This document shows, in pieces, positions 7,771-16,132 of a stretch of DNA of 64,000 bases; the first letter of the stretch is position 1; every line of letters starts with the position of its first letter. Source of the stretch: JAVKFY01 sp040223615 (GTDB lineage: Bacteria; Pseudomonadota; Alphaproteobacteria; GCA-2731375); NCBI GenBank assembly GCA_040223615.1, contig JAVKFY010000052.1, positions 68,277 to 132,276 on the forward strand, read 5' to 3'. Made by a program: the position numbers and the translations under genes. Below the pieces are notes generated by a model. That model was not told the DNA's origin. It was given only the letters and a program-made list of their open reading frames with translations, and ran no database searches.

Positions 7771-8428
7771 GCGTTCCCTTAAGGATACGGCCTTCCTGGC
7801 CCGGCGGAAAATCGGCCTGGCCTGGCTCGACCGGCAAGGCCGCCGGGCGCTGGCGGTACGCGGCCACGCCGGCCTGTTCGACCGCCGCCCGGCCGAGGCC
7901 AAGCCGCCGGTATGGTCGGACCTGTGGTTTCTTTACCGGAAGGTGCGCGAACGCAAGCCGAAAGTGGTGCTGGAGTTCGGCAGCGGCTGCTCGACCATCG
8001 TCTACGCCCAGGCGCTGGCCGACAACGCGGAGGAGGGTGCGCCGGGCCGGATCTGGTCGCTGGATGCCGACCCGCACTGGGGCCAGGTGACGATCGATTC
8101 GATGCCGGAGCACCTGGCGCCCTATTGCGACATCCAGATCACGCCGGCGATCGCCTGCGATTTCGCCGGCGTACCGGTCTGGCGTTACCGGGATGTGCCG
8201 GAGGTGACGCCCGACCTGGTCTACCTGGACGGCCCGGCGCTGACCAAGGACCGCCGCGCCGCCGTCGACGTGCTGGACATCGAGGATCGCTTCCCGCGGG
8301 GATTCCGGCTGATCGTCGACGGCCGGGCGAAGAACTGCGAACTGCTGGAGCGGCATTTCAAGCGACGCTACCGCCGCGAACGACACCCGATCCTGAAAAA
8401 CACGGTCTACGACCTGGTCGATGAATAA
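7769..8428 (+). CDS. Putative class I SAM-dependent methyltransferase
   Basis: A 219-aa protein with the Rossmann methyltransferase motif I VVLEFGSGCSTIVYA, a later acidic LDADPHWG (motif II-like), and a DLVYLDGPAL strand typical of small-molecule or sugar methyltransferases. The substrate is unknown. It diverges from the sulfotransferase gene, and the two ATGs overlap in a single GCATGC, so either promoter must lie in the other gene's coding sequence or one true start is internal. Family call moderately sure; function open. Confidence 0.7.
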   Translation: MRSLKDTAFLARRKIGLAWLDRQGRRALAVRGHAGLFDRRPAEAKPPVWSDLWFLYRKVRERKPKVVLEFGSGCSTIVYAQALADNAEEGAPGRIWSLDADPHWGQVTIDSMPEHLAPYCDIQITPAIACDFAGVPVWRYRDVPEVTPDLVYLDGPALTKDRRAAVDVLDIEDRFPRGFRLIVDGRAKNCELLERHFKRRYRRERHPILKNTVYDLVDE

Positions 8429-8461
8429 AGCGATACCCGGTCAAGCCCGGGCATCCGGAGG

Positions 8462-9193
8462 TCAGGATGCGCTGGCCGTTACCCGCAGGCGGGCGGCGCC
8501 GAGGATCGGGCCGTGCGTGCCCTGCTGGACCAGCACCACGCAGCCGTCGTGGACCGGTGCGTCGAGGCTCAACTCCATCGGCGCCCCGGTCCATTCGCCG
8601 AGCCGGACCAGCGTGCGCGCCACGTTGGCGTAGGTGATCGTGCGGCCGGCATTCTCGCCGCGCCCGATCGCCACGTCCTGGCGGTTGTCGTACTGCACCA
8701 GCCAGATCGTCGCCGGCCCGCTGGCCGCGCCCGCGCCGACTTTCAACACCACCTTGCCGCCGACGCTCTCCAGGCTCACCGGCAGGGTGGCATGCGCCTT
8801 CTGCCGCTGCTTGATCCCATTGTCGACGCCCCGGCTGTCGGAGCCGACGACATGCATCACGCCGTCGATGACGATCTGCGGCGTGTAGACCCGGCGTTCG
8901 TCCATCGCGTCGGCGTAGGCATATTGCCGGCGCGTGTAGTCCGGCGAGGCCAGCGTGTCCTTCCAGCCGATGTAGTCCCAGTAGTCCACGTTGAAGCTGA
9001 GCGCGATCACGTCTTCGCGGTCGGCCAGCCCTTCGACCACGCGGTCGGCCGGCGGACAGGAGCTGCAGCCCTGGCTGGTGAACAGCTCGACCACCACCGG
9101 GCGGTCCTGCTGCGCCTGGGCCTGTTGCGCGACGGCGGCCGGCGCCGCCAGCGCCAGCGCGGCCAACCCGAGAAGGACAGCGAAATGTTTCAT
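8462..9193 (-). CDS. DUF1223 domain-containing thioredoxin-like protein
   Basis: A 243-aa exported protein. A signal peptide (about residues 1-22, ending AAPAAVAQ) precedes a thioredoxin-like fold with the DUF1223 signature ELFTSQGCSSCPPADR, in which C43 and C46 form CxxC. The strand NVDYWDYIGWKD follows, also typical. Function is not established for the family; a periplasmic thiol role is plausible from CxxC. Its 3' end faces the methyltransferase gene across a short REP-like palindrome at about 8433-8456. Confidence 0.88.
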   Translation of the reverse strand: MKHFAVLLGLAALALAAPAAVAQQAQAQQDRPVVVELFTSQGCSSCPPADRVVEGLADREDVIALSFNVDYWDYIGWKDTLASPDYTRRQYAYADAMDERRVYTPQIVIDGVMHVVGSDSRGVDNGIKQRQKAHATLPVSLESVGGKVVLKVGAGAASGPATIWLVQYDNRQDVAIGRGENAGRTITYANVARTLVRLGEWTGAPMELSLDAPVHDGCVVLVQQGTHGPILGAARLRVTASAS

Positions 9194-9240
9194 GCCTTGA
9201 ACATAGCCCCCGGCCAGCGCGCCCCGGCATCACTTGTGGG

Positions 9241-10146
9241 TCAAATGTCCGTGCGTGACAAGTGCGCGAGGTATTGCCGCAACGCCTCGCCGTAGGGCCG
9301 CACCGACTTGTAGCGATAGATGTCCGCCGGCATCGTCGCCAGGCTCTGCGCCAGCCGCGCCGCCGCGTCGGGCCGGCTCGCCAGGTCGGACAGCGGCCGC
9401 ACGTGCAGGCGGATGGTGAACAGCACCGCCGGCGTCTGCGACAGGCGGCGCAAGGTCTGGCGCTCGCTGCGCAACCACAGCCGCTCGCCGGCATTGTCCG
9501 CAGTGATGTCGTCGCGCAGGTCGCCGCGGTCGCGCCCGGTCGGCTGGAACAGCGCCGGATCGTCCATCACCGACCAGTTCAGACGCCATACCGCCCGGCC
9601 CGGCTTTAGCTGGTCGAAGAAGCGCGCCATCGGCCGCGCCAGCTTCTCGTTCACGCCCGGCGCCGGCACGTGGATCTCGTCCAGCGGCCGGCCGATCTTC
9701 TCCGCCAGGCGCCAGCGCGAGGGAAAGCACACGCTGGCCGCGGTCAGTTCCCAACGCCCGTCGGCGCCAGGCTGCATCAGGCACAGGTCTTCCTGCACCC
9801 AGCGCGCCGCCAGGTCGAGCGGCGAGAAGCGGGCGTCGTCGCGGGTCCAGCGCTCGCCCAGCATCGGGATCGACAGCGCGTCGCCCTCAAGCCGGTAGTG
9901 ATTGGGATGGACGCGCGGCAGGTGCGCGAAAATCGCGTCGCGGAACTCGGCCTGCGCGTCGTGCGAGCCGTCGACCTCGCGGTAGACGTCCTCGTGGCGC
10001 TCGTCGAGCAGCCGGCGCTTCTCGCGCAACTGGTCCGCGAAGCTTCCGTCGATCTCGAACCACTCGTCGTCCGGCATCGCCATCAGCCCCATCGCCATGC
10101 GGTAGGGCGCCTCGAATGGCGTGTACAGCGAGGTGGCTCGGCTCAC
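9241..10146 (-). CDS. DUF3445 family protein (haem-dependent oxidative N-demethylase-like)
   Basis: A 301-aa protein of the DUF3445 family; a characterised member is a haem-dependent oxidative N-demethylase subunit. It begins TPFEAPYRMAMGLMAMP, contains HPNHYRLEGDAL and CFPSRWRLAEKIG, and ends with LRQYLAHL, all family features. Physiological substrate here unknown. The GTG start at 10146 overlaps the stop of the upstream septation-protein gene (GTGA), showing translational coupling; the frame continues upstream only as a shadow of that gene. Confidence 0.82.
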   Translation of the reverse strand: MSRATSLYTPFEAPYRMAMGLMAMPDDEWFEIDGSFADQLREKRRLLDERHEDVYREVDGSHDAQAEFRDAIFAHLPRVHPNHYRLEGDALSIPMLGERWTRDDARFSPLDLAARWVQEDLCLMQPGADGRWELTAASVCFPSRWRLAEKIGRPLDEIHVPAPGVNEKLARPMARFFDQLKPGRAVWRLNWSVMDDPALFQPTGRDRGDLRDDITADNAGERLWLRSERQTLRRLSQTPAVLFTIRLHVRPLSDLASRPDAAARLAQSLATMPADIYRYKSVRPYGEALRQYLAHLSRTDI

Positions 10147-10703
10147 CGCGGCTCCTCGGGCTGTTTGAATCGTTGCAGCAGCGGCAGTTGCAGCAACGAG
10201 AAGGCCAGGGTCAGCGGCATGATGCCGAACACCTTGAAGCTGACCCACTGGTCAGTGCTGTAGTTGCGCCAGACATATTCATTGAGCACGGCCAGCAGGA
10301 CGAAGAAGATCGCCCAGCGCCAGGCCAACAGCCGCCAGCCCTCGTCGGTGATCGGCAGCATCCCGCCCATCACCGACTTCAGGAAGTTCTTCCCGAACAG
10401 CATGCCGCCGACCAGGATCGCCGCGAACAGGCCGTTGACGATGGTCGGCTTCACCTTGATGAACAGTTCGTCCTGCAGGATCAGGGTCAGGCTGCCGAAC
10501 ACCAGCACGAACACACCGGTGACCAACGGCAGCTTCGGCAGCCGGCGTTCCAGCTTGTAGGTGGCGCCGACCGACACCACCATCGCGGCCATGAAGATCC
10601 CGGTGGCCCAGAAGATGCCGAGCTTGGCGTTGGCCAGGAAAAACGCGAGCAGCGGGCCGATTTCGATGGCCAGCTTCAACAATGGGCGTGACGTGGTCTC
10701 CAT
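10143..10703 (-). CDS. yciB: Septation protein A / intracellular septation membrane protein
   Basis: An inner-membrane protein (186 aa) of the YciB/IspZ family, linked to cell division and envelope integrity. About five hydrophobic segments are visible, with the family stretches LAIEIGPLLAFFLAN, KPTIVNGLFAAILVGG and NEYVWRNYSTDQWVSFKVFG. The ATG at 10703 starts at the conserved N-terminus; the frame is open far upstream only as antisense of rpiA. It is divergent from rpiA with 57 bp between them and coupled to the DUF3445 gene. Confidence 0.95.
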   Translation of the reverse strand: METTSRPLLKLAIEIGPLLAFFLANAKLGIFWATGIFMAAMVVSVGATYKLERRLPKLPLVTGVFVLVFGSLTLILQDELFIKVKPTIVNGLFAAILVGGMLFGKNFLKSVMGGMLPITDEGWRLLAWRWAIFFVLLAVLNEYVWRNYSTDQWVSFKVFGIMPLTLAFSLLQLPLLQRFKQPEEPR

Positions 10704-10760
10704 GGGCCAGATATATCGCGGGGCGGGGATGGTGACCAGCCAGCACGAGGGCAACGGGCG

Positions 10761-11441
10761 ATGAGCGACGAAGCGAAGAAGCAGGCGGCGGCGGCAGCGC
10801 TGGAACACGTGCGCGACGGCATGGCGCTGGGGCTGGGCACCGGGTCGACCGCGGCGTGGTTCGTGCGTCTGCTGGGCGAACGGGTCACCGCCGGCCTGAA
10901 GGTGCGCGGGGTCGCCACCTCCGCCGCCACCGAGTCGCTGGCGCACGAGGTCGGCGTGCCGATCACCACGCTCGACGAGGTGCCCGACCTCGACCTGGCG
11001 ATCGACGGCGCCGACGAGGTCGACGCGCACATGGACCTGATCAAGGGCGGCGGCGGCGCGCTGTTGCGCGAGAAGATCGTCGCCTCCTGCGCCAAGCAAT
11101 TGCTGGTGATCGTCGACGGCTCGAAGCGGGTGCGTCGGCTCGGCGCCTTTCCGCTGCCGGTCGAGGTGATCGCGATGGCCGCGACGCCGATCCGCCGCCG
11201 GCTGGCCGACCACGGCCGCGAGGTGCGCGTCCGGCTGGGCGCCGACGGTCAGCCGTTCCGCACCGACGAGGGCAACCTGATCCTGGACTGCGAATTCGGC
11301 ACCATCGCCGACGCGGCCCTGCTGGCCCGCACGCTGGACGCGATCCCCGGCGTGGTCGAGCACGGCCTGTTCGTCGCCATGACCGACATGGTCATCGTCG
11401 CCGGCGACCATGGCCTGACGACAATGGGTAGCCTGGATTAG
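10761..11441 (+). CDS. rpiA: Ribose-5-phosphate isomerase A
   Basis: Interconverts ribose 5-phosphate and ribulose 5-phosphate in the pentose phosphate pathway (226 aa, cytosol). The three family motifs are present: GLGTGSTAAWFV near residue 25, IDGADEVD near 80, and KGGGGALLREKIV near 94. Length matches the family. It stands alone, diverging from yciB. A palindromic repeat follows at 11480-11574. Confidence 0.96.
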   Translation: MSDEAKKQAAAAALEHVRDGMALGLGTGSTAAWFVRLLGERVTAGLKVRGVATSAATESLAHEVGVPITTLDEVPDLDLAIDGADEVDAHMDLIKGGGGALLREKIVASCAKQLLVIVDGSKRVRRLGAFPLPVEVIAMAATPIRRRLADHGREVRVRLGADGQPFRTDEGNLILDCEFGTIADAALLARTLDAIPGVVEHGLFVAMTDMVIVAGDHGLTTMGSLD

Positions 11442-11479
11442 CGCGTATCCTTTTCGGAAGTCGTCTGGCCCAGCACACT

Positions 11480-11574
11480 CGTCATCCCGGGCTTGACCCG
11501 GGATCGACGGCCAGCAACGCGCGAGTTGCAATCCGTTGATCCCGGCTCTCCGCTGCGCTACGGCCGGGATGACG
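11480..11574. repeat. Intergenic inverted repeat, CGTCATCCCGG...CCGGGATGACG type
   Basis: The gap between rpiA and the DUF1326 gene holds an element beginning CGTCATCCCGGGCTTGACC and ending CGGCCGGGATGACG. Its outer arms pair, and each arm has an inner palindrome. It belongs to the same general class as 3650-3743 and 34529-34625. Confidence 0.6.
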
Positions 11575-11616
11575 CGTGAGATGAGTAAGACGGAGCGAAG
11601 AGGGAGGAACGCTGCG

Positions 11617-12219
11617 ATGGCGTGGTCAATCGACGGCGAAATGGTGGTGAACTGCAACTGTGCGGTCTTCTGCCCCTGCGTGATCTCTCTTGGGCGTCAC
11701 CCGCCCACCGAGGGCTATTGCCAGGCCTGGTTCGGCCTGCGCATCGACAAGGGTCACTACGAAGGCAGCGACCTCTCCGGCCTGAATGTCGGGCTGTTGC
11801 TGGATATCCCCGGCCTGATGTCGCGCGGCAACTACACCATGGCCGGATATATCGACGAACGCGCCGACGACGCCGCGTTCGACGGCCTGGTGGAGATATT
11901 CACCGGCAAGGCCGGCGGGCCGGTGGTGGTCTTCGACCTGCTGGTCAGCACCCATCTGGGCTTTGAGCGGGCACCGATCGACTACGTCGCCGATGGCGCG
12001 ACACGACAAGTGCAGGTTGGTCAGCACATCTGGGGCGACGTCGAACCGATCGCCGGCAACGAGCCTGGCCGGCCGGTGGTCATCACCAACTCGGAATATT
12101 GGCCCGGCCCCGACATCACGGTGGCGCAAGCCAAGCGCGGCCGGGTCCGCGCATTCGGCCGCATCTGGCGGTTCGACGACTGCAGCGCCGAGATCATGCC
12201 GATTTCCTGGCAGGGCTAG
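11617..12219 (+). CDS. DUF1326 domain-containing protein
   Basis: A 200-aa protein of unknown function with the family's cysteine-rich start VVNCNCAVFCPC (about residues 11-22), which may bind metal. The rest is a mixed domain without transmembrane segments. The ATG at 11617 was preferred over an upstream in-frame ATG because GGGAGGA lies 7-10 bases before it and the conserved domain starts there. It is flanked by repeats and unrelated genes, so context gives no role. Confidence 0.82.
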   Translation: MAWSIDGEMVVNCNCAVFCPCVISLGRHPPTEGYCQAWFGLRIDKGHYEGSDLSGLNVGLLLDIPGLMSRGNYTMAGYIDERADDAAFDGLVEIFTGKAGGPVVVFDLLVSTHLGFERAPIDYVADGATRQVQVGQHIWGDVEPIAGNEPGRPVVITNSEYWPGPDITVAQAKRGRVRAFGRIWRFDDCSAEIMPISWQG

Positions 12220-12278
12220 AGTGGCGGAAACCGACCAACCGGCATGTCCCCGTCCAGGGGCTCCCGCCCGGCCACCGT

Positions 12279-13163
12279 TCAGCCTGCGATCGGTGCCCCG
12301 TCGCCGGTGATCGTGGTGCGGTGCAGAACGCGCCGCGCCGCCGGGTCCCAGGGCGTCACCTGGTGCATGGTGCAGCGGTTGTCCCAGATCAGCAGGTCGC
12401 CCGGCCGCCACTTGTGGCTGTAGACGAAGCGCGGCTGCTCGGCGAAGGCGGCGAGCTCGGCGATGAACGCCTTGGCCTCGTCCGGGCCCATCCCCTCGAC
12501 CTCGTCGTTGTAGATCACCGAGATGTACAGCGAGGTGCGTCCGGTCACCGGATGGGTGCGGACCATCGGCTGCCATACCGGCGGCATCGCCGCACGCTCC
12601 TCGGCGCTGAGCGGCGGCAGGCCACGCATCGCCCGGATGTATTCGAAATTGTGCCGCGCCTTGCGGCCGCGCACCTTGGCCTTGACGTCGTCGGGCAGCG
12701 CGTCCCAGACCTCGTACAGGTTGACGAACATGGTCTCGCCGCCCTCGCGCACCACCTCCAGGCCGCGCAGGATCGTGCCCATCGACGGATTGGCGCGATA
12801 GGAGCTGTCGGTGTGCCACATTTGCGCCGATGACAGCTGCTTCACCGGTTCGGCGCTGGGCGGCAGCAGGTTGCCGTCCTCGTCGGTATTGGCGACCCGG
12901 AAGATTTCCGGCACGCGCGCCGACTTGATGATCTTCTGCTGGTGGATTTCCGGTTCGCCGAATTGCCGGGTGAAGCCGACGTGCTCGTCGTCGCTCATGT
13001 CCTGGCCGGGGAACACCAGCACCAGGTGATCCATCCAGGCCTGGTGCACGGCGGCGAACGTGTCCGGGTCCATCGGCCGGCGCAGGTCCAGCCCGCGCAC
13101 CTCCGCGCCCAGCGCGTCGCCGCGCCGTACCACCTCGATCCGCCTGTCCTGCGCTACCGCCAT
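12279..13163 (-). CDS. TauD/TfdA family Fe(II)/2-oxoglutarate dioxygenase
   Basis: A 294-aa TauD-family dioxygenase. The iron ligands are visible as H117 and D119 (MWHTDSSY) and H267 (CTMHQV), with R282 positioned to bind 2-oxoglutarate. Family members release sulfite from taurine or hydroxylate 2,4-D and other acids; the substrate here cannot be told. The start ATG 13163 has GGAGAGGA just upstream. The next gene upstream is 375 bp away, across a large inverted repeat. Confidence 0.88.
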   Translation of the reverse strand: MAVAQDRRIEVVRRGDALGAEVRGLDLRRPMDPDTFAAVHQAWMDHLVLVFPGQDMSDDEHVGFTRQFGEPEIHQQKIIKSARVPEIFRVANTDEDGNLLPPSAEPVKQLSSAQMWHTDSSYRANPSMGTILRGLEVVREGGETMFVNLYEVWDALPDDVKAKVRGRKARHNFEYIRAMRGLPPLSAEERAAMPPVWQPMVRTHPVTGRTSLYISVIYNDEVEGMGPDEAKAFIAELAAFAEQPRFVYSHKWRPGDLLIWDNRCTMHQVTPWDPAARRVLHRTTITGDGAPIAG

Positions 13164-13264
13164 GGTCCTCTCCCGCGAAGTCTTGATGATTGTAGCACGG
13201 GCGAATGATGCTTTGATCAAGCCTGCGGCTGTCCGGATTAGTTCTCGGTGAGCGTCCTATTCCT

Positions 13265-13455
13265 ATTGCCTCTCCAGCGGCTGAGACGCTTTGGGCAGCA
13301 CCGGACCGAATAACCGCAACCGATTATTCCAGTTTCTGGACGTGGATGCCCCGGACAAGCCGGGGCATGACACCTTATTTGAAACCATAGAAACGCGTCA
13401 TGGCCCGGCTTGTCCGGGCCATCCACGTCCCTGGGCTTGCAAAGACATCGAGCTA
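13265..13455. repeat. Dispersed roughly 190-bp inverted-repeat element, copy A
   Basis: The 374-bp gap between the TauD-like and MlrC-like genes is mostly one element. Two 34-bp arms at 13338-13371 and 13397-13430 are nearly perfect reverse complements (GGACGTGGAT.CCCGGAC core), with a 25-bp loop. Conserved flanks on both sides match a second copy at 43289-43482, including GGGC.GCACCGGAC upstream and GCTTGCAA downstream. No open reading frame of note. It looks like a non-autonomous, MITE-like repeat. Confidence 0.75.
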
Positions 13456-13537
13456 TGGGCGGAGGCCCGGGAAGACTTCGCTGCATACCCGTGGCCATGA
13501 GCCGGGGCGACAACTGGGGCGCGGCTTGGCCAGCCCC

Positions 13538-15019
13538 TTACGGCTCGTTGACGATGTCGAGCGGGTAGATCGGGCGGCGCACGTGCTGGTAGTTCAGCAG
13601 GCGGTTGTCGGACGTGGTCACCCCGATGCCGTCGCAGGTGATGGTGTGCCGGGCGATCGGGGCGAAGCCGGCGCGGTAGTGGATCCGGCTCTTCAGCAGC
13701 ACGTAGCGCTTGTATTTCGGGTCGATGCCCATCGACAGGAACACGCCCTGGTCCCACGGCTCGTGGTGCTTCGACGTGACCACGATCTGCACCCGGCCGG
13801 TATCGAGCACCGCGCTCGGCCCCATCGACACCTTCAGCCCGTTGTACATCGGCCCGCGCACGATCCATTCGCCATCGGTCAGCGTCTTGACCTTACCGGT
13901 CACCGTCAGCGGTCGGCCCGGCTGGTCGATCGAGGGCATGTCGGTCTTGCCGCCGAGCTGGATGGTGACCGTGGCGCCGACGCCGGCCCGCTGCATCTCC
14001 TTGACCGCGCCGGGATCCCACACGGCGCCGACGCAGACGTCGTCGAGCTCCTGGCGGATCACCTCCTCGATCACCGTCATCACGTCCTGGGTGCCGCCGG
14101 AGCCGGTATTGTCGGCATGATCGAGCAGCAGCACCGGGCCGTCGGCCAGTTGCTTGGCGTCGGCCACCGCCTCGGCCAGCGGGTGGTGCTGGTAGATGAA
14201 GTCCTCGCGCGCGTCCCAGGCCTGCGCCGCCAGCCGATCGGCGACCGCGTCCGCCCTGGCCTTGCCGGACCGCTCCGCGATGCAGATCACCGCGGTACCG
14301 GCGTCAGGCATGTCGGCCAGCGCGAAGCCGCCGAACACCGTCGCCGCCAGCACCTCGCCAGCCGCTTCCGCCGCCACCGCGGTGGCGATCATGCCGGCCA
14401 TCGGCTCATCGTCGGTGCCCTGGCGCAGCGTCTGCGACAGCACCGGCGTCTGGCGCCAGACCATCACCGGGTCGGCCCCGCCGCGCAGCTTCCTGAACAG
14501 GATGTCGCCGACCTGGGTGCCGGCCTCGTACATGTCGACGTGCGGGTAGGTCTTGTAGCCGATCAGCGCGTCGCAGTTGGCGACCATCTGCTCGGTCAGG
14601 TTGCAGTGCAGGTCGAGCGTGACGCAGATCGGCGTCGTCGGCGCGATCTCGCGGATGCGGGCCAGCAGCGTGCCCTCGCCGTCCGGCGTGCTCTCCGCCA
14701 CCATGGCGCCGTGCAGGTCGAGCATGATCGCGTCGCAGCCCTCCGCTACCGCGTCGAGGATCTTGCTGCTGAGGTGCTCGTAGGCCGCGGCCTGTACCGG
14801 CCCCGACGGCATCGCCTCGGCCGCCACCGGCGTGACGATCTCCGCCCCGGCCGCGCGCGCCAGCTTGAAGTAGGCCGCCAGCGTCATGTTGGTGTTCTCG
14901 TAGGCGGCGACCACGTCGTCGCCGTAGTACAGCCCCCAGCCCTCGAACCGCGCCAGGTCGGTCGGGATCGGCGAGAAGGTGTTGGTCTCGTGTTTCATCA
15001 TCGCGATGACGACGCGCAT
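13538..15019 (-). CDS. M81 family metallopeptidase (MlrC-like)
   Basis: A 493-aa protein of the MlrC/M81 family, named for the microcystin-degradation enzyme MlrC; most relatives have unknown substrates. It starts MRVVIAMMKHETNTFSP, with the conserved HETN motif (H10), then LDLHGAMV and the family stretch LDHADNTGSGGTQDV, where His and Asp may be metal ligands. Length is typical. The ATG at 15019 was chosen at the domain start. It diverges from a luciferase-like fragment. Confidence 0.9.
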   Translation of the reverse strand: MRVVIAMMKHETNTFSPIPTDLARFEGWGLYYGDDVVAAYENTNMTLAAYFKLARAAGAEIVTPVAAEAMPSGPVQAAAYEHLSSKILDAVAEGCDAIMLDLHGAMVAESTPDGEGTLLARIREIAPTTPICVTLDLHCNLTEQMVANCDALIGYKTYPHVDMYEAGTQVGDILFRKLRGGADPVMVWRQTPVLSQTLRQGTDDEPMAGMIATAVAAEAAGEVLAATVFGGFALADMPDAGTAVICIAERSGKARADAVADRLAAQAWDAREDFIYQHHPLAEAVADAKQLADGPVLLLDHADNTGSGGTQDVMTVIEEVIRQELDDVCVGAVWDPGAVKEMQRAGVGATVTIQLGGKTDMPSIDQPGRPLTVTGKVKTLTDGEWIVRGPMYNGLKVSMGPSAVLDTGRVQIVVTSKHHEPWDQGVFLSMGIDPKYKRYVLLKSRIHYRAGFAPIARHTITCDGIGVTTSDNRLLNYQHVRRPIYPLDIVNEP

Positions 15020-15126
15020 GCGCAGGGCCTCACGCTTGGCGGGAAGAACAGGCGCCCAGCCTACACGCTGGCGCGCGGTCGGCGGAACTCTACTCTGGGA
15101 TGGCGCCAACCCGGGAGACGACGGCG

Positions 15127-15318
15127 ATGAAGTTCGGCCTATACGCGATGACGCCGTTCCCGCTCGGCAACGACCTGGACGGCGCCGTGCAGCGACTGGC
15201 GGCGCAGGTCCGCGCCATGCGCGATGCCGGCTTCGCGTCGATATGGCTGCCGCGGCACATCGTCACCGAGGGCCTGCAGATGTTCCAGCTGGCGCCGACC
15301 AATTATGAAATGCGCTAG
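15127..15318 (+). pseudogene. Truncated luciferase-like (LLM class) flavin-dependent monooxygenase
   Basis: Only the first 63 residues of a bacterial-luciferase-like oxidoreductase remain: MKFGLYAMTPFPLGND, then a helix ending GFASIWLPRHIV, then TEGLQMFQLAPTNYEMR and a stop. Family members normally have 300-360 residues. The remaining barrel is absent, and the frame stops a few bases before the 3' end of the minus-strand 2TM gene (its stop is at 15315). A deletion or rearrangement junction near 15300 is the simplest reading. Confidence 0.7.
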
Positions 15319-15647
15319 ACCGGCGGCTTCGGATCCTTGTCCATCTTGTCCTTGTGGTGGTCCTCGATGGCGCCGATATGGCCGAAGTCGTAGGCGTTGG
15401 AACGAATGTCGAGGGTGCGTTCCTCGACCCAGTCGTCGTCGATGTTGATGGTGCGGACGTAGAGCCAATGCGCGGTCAGCACCAGACTCCAGGCGGCGAC
15501 CGGCCAGAACAGCCACCAGGCGATGCCGGTCACCAGGTTGAACGCCAGCAGCAGGCCGGCGACCACGAAGAAGATCAGCATGTGCCGGCGCAGTGTCGGC
15601 TCGCCACGTCCCTGGCCTCCGGCGCCGTAAAGCGGGGTGAACGGCAT
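15315..15647 (-). CDS. 2TM domain-containing small membrane protein
   Basis: A 110-aa protein with two adjacent hydrophobic segments (about residues 24-63: HMLIFFVVAGLLLAFNLVTG and WWLFWPVAAWSLVLTAHWLY), matching the 2TM domain seen next to kinases or in small integral proteins. It ends with a hydrophilic acidic/histidine tail (EDHHKDKMDKD). Last gene of the TRAP operon, four bases after the 151-aa gene. It may be a TRAP accessory, but nothing proves it. Confidence 0.65.
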   Translation of the reverse strand: MPFTPLYGAGGQGRGEPTLRRHMLIFFVVAGLLLAFNLVTGIAWWLFWPVAAWSLVLTAHWLYVRTINIDDDWVEERTLDIRSNAYDFGHIGAIEDHHKDKMDKDPKPPV

Positions 15648-15651
15648 CGCC

Positions 15652-16107
15652 TCAGCCGTCCCCGGCCGGCTCCGGCAGGTTGGGGTAGGCCTTGGCGATG
15701 CTGACCACGCGCAGCACGTAGCGCAACAGCACCAGAGCGACGATGACCATGAACACCTTGTCGATCGACGCCGTGCCCGGTGGCCATCCCCAGAACAGCA
15801 GGTAGCCCAGCACGCCCAGCGGCGCGACAATGAAGTAGCAGGCGGCGAACACGTGCTTGGTGAGGCCGAACAGAACGGCACAACCGGCGATCGACAGTGA
15901 GAAGGCCGATATGCCGTAGGACTTGCCGTAGGGCAGGGTCTCGTTCAGCGACAGCACGCCGATCGCCGCGAAGAGCATCGACATGAAGACGGTGAAGATG
16001 AGCAGTTCGTTGTCGGCTTGATGCCGCGTGAGGCGGGGCACCGGCACGAGGTACGGCGTTTTCTGGTCATCCCAGACGTAGCGCTTGATGAGCCGTTCCC
16101 AGTCCAT
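15652..16107 (-). CDS. Hypothetical membrane protein in TRAP operon
   Basis: A 151-aa protein I do not recognise. A soluble N-terminus (MDWERLIKRYVWDDQKTPYL) is followed by about four hydrophobic segments: LLIFTVFMSMLFAAIGVLSL, ISAFSLSIAGCAVLFGL, VFAACYFIVAPLGVLGYLLF and VFMVIVALVLLRYVLRVV. It sits 25 bp after the small TRAP permease gene and 4 bp before the 2TM gene, so it is probably co-transcribed with the transporter. Confidence 0.7.
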   Translation of the reverse strand: MDWERLIKRYVWDDQKTPYLVPVPRLTRHQADNELLIFTVFMSMLFAAIGVLSLNETLPYGKSYGISAFSLSIAGCAVLFGLTKHVFAACYFIVAPLGVLGYLLFWGWPPGTASIDKVFMVIVALVLLRYVLRVVSIAKAYPNLPEPAGDG

Positions 16108-16132
16108 GGTTCCACCGCCGCCCGCGGTCCGG

